The notes under the pieces were generated by a model. That model saw only the letters and a program-made list of their open reading frames with translations. It was not told the origin of the DNA and searched no databases. A DNA stretch of 17,874 nucleotides from positions 1 through 17,874 of the forward strand of contig CALIXC010000181.1 in assembly GCA_938046755.1 (NCBI GenBank), written 5' to 3'. The position numbers and the translations under genes were made by a program. The DNA is from an uncultured Lautropia sp. (GTDB lineage Bacteria > Pseudomonadota > Gammaproteobacteria > Burkholderiales > Burkholderiaceae_E). This document shows, piece after piece, positions 13,470 through 17,874 of this stretch. How positions within the stretch are numbered: the stretch's first letter is position 1; the number at the start of each line of letters is the position of its first letter.

Positions 13470-14857
13470 GCGACAGTCCTGTGCAACCGACCCGGCCGGT
13501 GCGTGTGCGGCGTACCGGACTGGCGCAGCGGCTGATGTTGCTGGGCATGCTGGCGGTGCTGCTGATCACCGGCATGGGTGGGCTTCTAATGCGGGAGCAG
13601 CTGCATGCGGCCATCTTGCGCAGCATGAGCAGTTCGCTCGATGAACGGGCCGACCGCATCGTGGCGGGCCTGATGGTGGATGGCAACAGACGGGTGAGTT
13701 TTGACAACCGCCTGGTCAGCGACGAGTTCCGCTTCATCTTCTCGGGCTGGTACTGGCAGCTGGAAGCCGAGGGTACCGTGTATCGCTCCCGGTCGCTGTG
13801 GGACAGCAGTCTGGATGTGGCCATGGCCACGCCGGTGGTGGGTTCGGTCGAGCTGTTGACCATCCGTGGACCGCGTGATGAGCTGCTGTATGGGCTGGCG
13901 CGCAACTTTCATGTCAATGGTCATGTGTATCGGCTGTACGTCTACGGTCCAGCCGAGACCAGTCGCAAGGACATGGCCAGCATCGACCGCATCCTGATGG
14001 TGATGCTGGGGGGGCTGGCGCTGGCGATGGTGGCCGGCATGTATGTGCAGGTCTGGCTGGGGCTGCGGCCGCTGCGTCGTCTGCACGATGCGCTGCAGAG
14101 CATCCATGCGGGCGAGGCCGATCGTGCCGGCAGTGGCTATGGTCCCGACCTGGATCCACTGGCGGCCGAGATCGACGAGGTGCTGGAGCGCAATGCACGG
14201 GTCGTGACACGGGCGCGGGGCAATGCGGCCGACCTCAGCCACGCGCTGAAGAAGCCGCTGGCGCTGCTCAATGCCCAGTCGCGTTCGGCGGAAGTCGACG
14301 GGATGGAGGTGCGCCGCCAGGTCGACACAATGAACAGGATGATCGAACGTCACTTGGCCCGGGCGGGTAGTGGGGCGGGCGATCGGCGGCGCATCGACGT
14401 GAACGAGTGTCTGCAGGGGCTGATCGGGCTGATGCAGATACTGCACGCCGCACGTGGCATCGACTGGCAGCTGGATGTGCCGGGTCGGGTGTTCTGGCGG
14501 GGCGAGAGCACCGACCTAGAGGAAATGCTGGGCAACCTGCTGGACAACGCCGGCAAGTGGGCCCGCAGTCGGGTGGTGGTGAGGGTGCAGCTGCTAGCTC
14601 GACCCACCACCGAGGATGACGGAATGCGCTCGCGCACCGGTCTGCTGGTTGTCGGCATCGAGGACGACGGCGACGGCCTGGATGACGACGAGATCGCACG
14701 GGCCATCCGAAGAGGTCAGCGTTTCGACGAGAGCACCGAGGGCAGTGGGCTGGGACTGGTCATTGCCAACGACATCGCCGAGACCTACGAGGGGCGCCTG
14801 GAGCTGGGGCGCAGCTCGCTCGGAGGCCTGCAGGTGACGCTACGCCTGCCGCGCTGA
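13466..14857 (+). CDS. Sensor histidine kinase with atypical H-box
   Basis: A 463-residue inner-membrane sensor, PhoQ/QseC-like in layout. TM1 is at about 21-43, a periplasmic sensor domain follows (about 44-174), and TM2 is at about 176-198. The HAMP-like linker starts at LGLRPLRRLHDAL (198-210). The dimerisation helix holds His259 in DLSHALKKPLALL. The catalytic domain has N-box LEEMLGNLLDNAGKWA (351-366), G1 EDDGDGL (399-405) and G2 GSGLGL (426-431). The ATPase motifs are intact, so autophosphorylation is plausible. The residue four after His is Lys263, where the HisKA family normally has Thr or Asn needed for phosphatase activity; H+1 is Ala. The ATG overlaps the response-regulator stop by 4 bp. 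The upstream PepSY protein may act on its periplasmic domain. Confidence 0.94.
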   Translation: MSDSPVQPTRPVRVRRTGLAQRLMLLGMLAVLLITGMGGLLMREQLHAAILRSMSSSLDERADRIVAGLMVDGNRRVSFDNRLVSDEFRFIFSGWYWQLEAEGTVYRSRSLWDSSLDVAMATPVVGSVELLTIRGPRDELLYGLARNFHVNGHVYRLYVYGPAETSRKDMASIDRILMVMLGGLALAMVAGMYVQVWLGLRPLRRLHDALQSIHAGEADRAGSGYGPDLDPLAAEIDEVLERNARVVTRARGNAADLSHALKKPLALLNAQSRSAEVDGMEVRRQVDTMNRMIERHLARAGSGAGDRRRIDVNECLQGLIGLMQILHAARGIDWQLDVPGRVFWRGESTDLEEMLGNLLDNAGKWARSRVVVRVQLLARPTTEDDGMRSRTGLLVVGIEDDGDGLDDDEIARAIRRGQRFDESTEGSGLGLVIANDIAETYEGRLELGRSSLGGLQVTLRLPR

Positions 14858-14946
14858 CAGCGCATCAGATTTCTTGTTCTTTGCTGGACCGGCCCGATGG
14901 CTGTATGCGGGGACGGAATGTTCCTGTCGCCCTTCATGCGGCAGTT

Positions 14947-14980
14947 GGATTGAAATAATCTATTTCCTTGAAAGGATTGA
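14947..14980 (+). promoter_or_regulatory. AT-rich leader of ugd with inverted repeat and possible -10 element
   Basis: Just before ugd the GC content drops sharply. GAAATA (14952-14957) and TATTTC (14961-14966) form a perfect inverted repeat around ATC. AATAAT (14954-14959) matches a sigma-70 -10 box at five of six bases, but no good -35 is present. GGATTGA occurs twice (14947-14953 and 14974-14980), the second copy forming part of the AAAGGA ribosome site. Confidence 0.35.
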
Positions 14981-14982
14981 TC

Positions 14983-16317
14983 ATGAATCTTGTGGTTGTT
15001 GGATCGGGTTATGTGGGTCTGGTCTCGGGGGCTTGCCTGGCCGACAAGGGCCACCAGGTCATCTGTGTGGACATCAGCGAGGAGCGCATCGCGGGCCTCA
15101 AGCGCGGTGAAGTGCCCATCTACGAGCCGGGGCTCGATGCCATCATCGCCCGCAACGCCGACACCGGGGCCCTGAGCTTCTCCACCTCGCTGCCCGAGGC
15201 CATGCGTGAGGCTGATATCTACTGCATCGCGGTGGGTACGCCCCCGGACGAGGACGGCTCGGCTGACCTGCGTCACGTGCTGGCCGTGGCCCGCGAGATC
15301 GGTCAGAACATGGAGCGTCCGTCGCTGATCATCAACAAGTCGACGGTGCCTGTGGGCACGGCCGAGAAGGTGCGCGCCGCCGTGGATGCCGAGCTGGCCG
15401 CCCGGGGTGTGCAGATCGAGTACGACGTGGCCTCGAACCCCGAGTTCCTGAAGGAGGGGGTGGCCATCGAGGACTTCATGCATCCCGATCGCATCATCGT
15501 GGGTATCGATTCGCCGCGGGCACGCCAGCTGTTGGACGACCTGTACGAGCCCTTCGTGAAGGAGGGTGCCCGCCTCATTCACATGGGTGTGCGCGATGCC
15601 GAGATGGCCAAGTATGCAGCCAATGCCATGCTGGCCACCCGCATCTCGTTCATGAACGAGATTGCCGGCCTGTGCGAGCGCCTGGGTGTGGATGTGGAGC
15701 ACGTGCGGCTGGGCATCAGCACCGATCCGCGCATTGGCGACAAGTTCCTGCGCTCGGGGGCCGGTTACGGCGGCTCGTGCCTGCCCAAGGACGTGCAAGC
15801 CCTGGCCAGCATGGCGCGCTCGGTCGGCTTCGAGCCGATGGTGCTGAACGCGGTGGAGCGGCGCAACAGGGTGCAGAAGCAGTGGCTCTTCGAGAAGCTG
15901 GTGGAGGAGTTCGGCCCCGATATGAAGGGTCGCACCATTGCGCTGTGGGGGCTGGCCTTTAAGCCGGGTACTGATGACATGCGCGAGGCGCCCAGCATCA
16001 CGTTGGTGGAGTCGCTGCTGAAGGCCGGTGCCCAGGTGCGCGCCTTCGATCCGGAGACGACGCATACCGCGCCGCGCGTGATGCCGCGTGAGGCCCAGGA
16101 AAACGGTGTCCTGGTGTTCGTGGCTGACCAGTACGAAGCCGTGCAGGAGGCCGACGCGCTGGTGCTGGTGACCGAATGGCCGCAGTTCCGCTCGCCCGAC
16201 ATCCGCAAGCTGCACAAGGGCATGCGTGGTGACCTGATCGTGGACGGCCGCAACATGTACATCCCGGCCAAGGTGCGTGAGCTGGGCTTCCGTTACGTGA
16301 GCGTTGGCCGGTCCTGA
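14983..16317 (+). CDS. ugd: UDP-glucose 6-dehydrogenase
   Basis: A 444-residue cytosolic enzyme that oxidises UDP-glucose to UDP-glucuronate with two NAD+. The N-terminal Rossmann domain starts NLVVVGSGYVGLVSGACLA, with the GxGxxG loop at 7-12. The central domain has STVPVGT (120-126) and NPEFLKEGVAIEDF (152-165). The catalytic Cys266 is in SGAGYGGSCLPKD (258-270). The C-terminal domain has LWGLAFKPGTDDMREAPS. The length matches class II bacterial UGDs. The start is the ATG at 14983 with AAAGGA about 6 nt upstream; a TTG at 14968 lies upstream of the homology. It follows the histidine kinase by 125 bp on the same strand and may have its own promoter. It would supply UDP-glucuronate, or products derived from it, to the nearby transferases. 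GDP-mannose dehydrogenase is an alternative family member, but the sequence reads as UGD. Confidence 0.95.
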   Translation: MNLVVVGSGYVGLVSGACLADKGHQVICVDISEERIAGLKRGEVPIYEPGLDAIIARNADTGALSFSTSLPEAMREADIYCIAVGTPPDEDGSADLRHVLAVAREIGQNMERPSLIINKSTVPVGTAEKVRAAVDAELAARGVQIEYDVASNPEFLKEGVAIEDFMHPDRIIVGIDSPRARQLLDDLYEPFVKEGARLIHMGVRDAEMAKYAANAMLATRISFMNEIAGLCERLGVDVEHVRLGISTDPRIGDKFLRSGAGYGGSCLPKDVQALASMARSVGFEPMVLNAVERRNRVQKQWLFEKLVEEFGPDMKGRTIALWGLAFKPGTDDMREAPSITLVESLLKAGAQVRAFDPETTHTAPRVMPREAQENGVLVFVADQYEAVQEADALVLVTEWPQFRSPDIRKLHKGMRGDLIVDGRNMYIPAKVRELGFRYVSVGRS

Positions 16318-16401
16318 CGCTGCGCCGGTCTGTGGCTGGCCCCGTTGTTGCTGCCACGGGCCCGGGGGCTTGCCGAGGGCGTCTTGCCCCACAGACAGGG
16401 G

Positions 16402-16418
16402 CCCCCGCCTTCCGGGGG
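16402..16418 (-). terminator. GC-rich hairpin after amiC (weak terminator candidate)
   Basis: CCCCCG (16402-16407) pairs with CGGGGG (16413-16418) around a 5-nt loop, directly abutting the amiC stop codon between the convergent ugd and amiC genes. There is no T tract on either strand, so it is a weak or factor-dependent terminator, or only an RNA-stabilising stem. Confidence 0.4.
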
Positions 16419-17874
16419 TCAGGAGAGCTTGCCGCGAGGCCCCGGCGGGTTGAGCTTGCGGTAGTCCAGGATGCCTCGCGCAATGGCGCGGGCCAGTTCG
16501 TCCTGGTATTGAGGATGGCGCAGGCGCTTCTCCTCGTCGGGGTTGCTGATGAAGGCGGTCTCCACCAGCACCGAGGGCACGTCAGGCGAGCGCAGCACGG
16601 TGAAGTTGGCCTGCTCGACGCTGGCCTTGTGCAGCCGCCCGATCTGGCCCAGCTCGGCCAGCACCCGCTTGGCCAGCACCTTGCTGTCGCGGATCTGCGA
16701 GGTGGTGTAGAGATCCATCAGCAGGCTGGCGGTCTCGGGTGTGCTGGCGGTCTTGATGTTGACGCCACCGATCAGGTCGGCACGGTTCTCGTTGTGGGCC
16801 AGCCATTTGGCGCCCAGGCTGGACGCGCCGTGGTTGGACAGCACGAAGACCGATGAACCGCGCGCGTCGGGCTTGACGAAGGCGTCGGCGTGAATGGAGA
16901 CGAACAGGTCGGCCCGTACGCCGCGCGCCTTGCTGACGCGCTTGCCCAGCGGTACGTAATAGTCGTCGTCGCGGGTCAGCACCACACGCAGATTCTCTTC
17001 CTTGGCCAGCAGCTTCTTCACCTTCTGAGCCACAGCCAGCACTACGGTCTTCTCGTGCGTGCCCATTGGGCCAGTGGCACCCGGGTCTTCGCCGCCGTGG
17101 CCGGGATCCAGCACCACGGTGAAGGTGCGCGTCACCCTGGGGGAAGGGGCGTTCTTGCCGGTACCCGCCGAGGACTTGCCGCTGCCGGCCTGTTTCGGGC
17201 TGCTGTCGGTCTTGCCGTCGTGCGACTTGCCGCTGGCATCGGCGATCAGCTGCTCCAGTGGATCAACCGGATGCTTGGGATACAGGTCCAGCACCAGTCG
17301 GTGCTGGTAGCCGGCGGCCGGCTTGAGCGTGAACACCTGGGGTGCCACGGCCTGCTTCAGGTCGAAGACGATGCGCAGGGTCTCGGGGTTGAACTGGCCC
17401 ACACGCACCTGACGCACGAAGGGATCGTTCGTGCGGATCTTGCCCAGCAGTTCGCGCACCTTCGATTCGACCTCCAGCCCTTCCAGGTCCAGGATGACCC
17501 GATTGGGGTTGTCGATGAGGCGGGCACGGAAGGGGATGGCCTGGGTCAGCTCGAAGGTGACCCGGGTGTACTCACGCGACGGCCACATGCGCACGGCCGC
17601 AATACCGTGACGGGTGTCGGTCCTGCCGGACACGCCGGAAGGTGTGGCGCTGTTGAGCGCCGTGCGCTGCAGGGGCGTCTGGGCGGCATGGCTCGTGCCG
17701 CCTGTATGGTTTGTGCCACTGGATGAGGACGACCCGTTGCTGGCCGTGGCAGTGTACCGGGTGGTTGTGTCCGAACCGGTCCTGCCACTGGTGCCGGTGG
17801 ACGAGGATGAACTCTGATGGGCAGAGACAGATTTTTTGCTGGATGACGCAGACTTGCTGCCGGATGAGGCGGAT
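16419..17874 (-). CDS. amiC: N-acetylmuramoyl-L-alanine amidase AmiC (AMIN + Amidase_3), N-terminus outside the window
   Basis: A periplasmic zinc amidase that cleaves the stem peptide from MurNAc during septum splitting. The visible part, in protein order, has three regions. First is a Ser/Thr/Gly-rich stretch of about 75 residues that is open to the window edge. Next is an AMIN domain (VRMWPSREYTRVTFEL through HRLVLDLYP) for septal targeting, then a charged Gly/Ser/Lys linker. Last is the Amidase_3 domain with VVLDPGHGGEDPGA (zinc His), THEKTVVL (zinc Glu), VSIHADAF (zinc His) and VLVETAFISNPDEE (catalytic Glu). The insert before the last motif (ADLIGGVNIKTASTPETASL) resembles the regulatory helix relieved by EnvC/NlpD-type activators. 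A GTG at 17633 could mimic a start, but it lies inside the open frame after the Ser-rich region and would give no signal peptide. The true start and signal are beyond 17874. The gene normally precedes mutL. Confidence 0.93.
   Translation of the reverse strand, partial: SASSGSKSASSSKKSVSAHQSSSSSTGTSGRTGSDTTTRYTATASNGSSSSSGTNHTGGTSHAAQTPLQRTALNSATPSGVSGRTDTRHGIAAVRMWPSREYTRVTFELTQAIPFRARLIDNPNRVILDLEGLEVESKVRELLGKIRTNDPFVRQVRVGQFNPETLRIVFDLKQAVAPQVFTLKPAAGYQHRLVLDLYPKHPVDPLEQLIADASGKSHDGKTDSSPKQAGSGKSSAGTGKNAPSPRVTRTFTVVLDPGHGGEDPGATGPMGTHEKTVVLAVAQKVKKLLAKEENLRVVLTRDDDYYVPLGKRVSKARGVRADLFVSIHADAFVKPDARGSSVFVLSNHGASSLGAKWLAHNENRADLIGGVNIKTASTPETASLLMDLYTTSQIRDSKVLAKRVLAELGQIGRLHKASVEQANFTVLRSPDVPSVLVETAFISNPDEEKRLRHPQYQDELARAIARGILDYRKLNPPGPRGKLS

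Noticed and set aside
12933..14699. Several minus-strand open frames opposite the response regulator and kinase
   Set aside because: The plus strand carries intact receiver, winged-helix, H, N and G motifs; the minus-strand frames are shadows.
14785..16392. A 535-codon minus-strand open frame opposite ugd
   Set aside because: It is fully antisense to a textbook UDP-glucose dehydrogenase; the His/Gly/Leu-rich product has no family signature.
1..17874. Mobile-element, phage, tRNA-attachment or CRISPR signals around the inserted block
   Set aside because: No transposase, integrase, tRNA, long terminal repeat or regularly spaced repeat was seen on either strand; insertion is argued from gene order only.

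Overview
The window is GC-rich DNA with dense, tightly packed genes and high-GC codon use, and it looks chromosomal. MutL and the AMIN-type amidase AmiC resemble betaproteobacterial (Burkholderiales-like) versions. This is an inference from the protein sequences and from a gene order I know for that group; I could not search a database. I see no tRNA, rRNA, insertion sequence, prophage or CRISPR array.

Layout. The 5' part of mutL (minus strand) lies at the left edge and amiC (minus strand, N-terminus off the window) at the right edge. These two genes normally sit side by side in the amidase-mutL-miaA order. Here about 15.5 kb separates them. From left to right the intervening block holds a DedA-family membrane protein (plus) with a strong hairpin terminator, then a six-gene minus-strand run read from about 11.94 kb down to 1.94 kb, then a plus-strand PepSY / response regulator / histidine kinase operon, and finally UDP-glucose 6-dehydrogenase (plus).

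The minus-strand run, in transcription order, is: a MurG-like (COG4671-type) glycosyltransferase, two GT4 glycosyltransferases, an MsbA-like ABC exporter with fused membrane and ATPase domains, a 934-residue protein carrying two small-molecule-kinase (APH/choline-kinase-like) modules, and an AlgE-like outer-membrane beta-barrel. Short gaps and a 4-bp ATGA overlap support a single operon. My reading is a cell-envelope glycan or glycolipid pathway. The transferases would build the molecule, the ABC protein would move it across the inner membrane, the kinase would phosphorylate a sugar or lipid intermediate, the porin would serve as outer-membrane outlet, and Ugd would supply UDP-glucuronate. I do not recognise this as a characterised system, and it is the best candidate here for undescribed biology.

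Regulation. The two-component operon diverges from the glycan operon across a 77-bp intergenic region. That region holds a PhoP-box-like direct repeat and a 7-bp inverted repeat, so the regulator may control both directions. The sensor kinase has an unusual H-box, with Lys at the H+4 position. Separately, mutL carries an apparent frameshift near codon 182. This could be a real mutator lesion or a sequence error.
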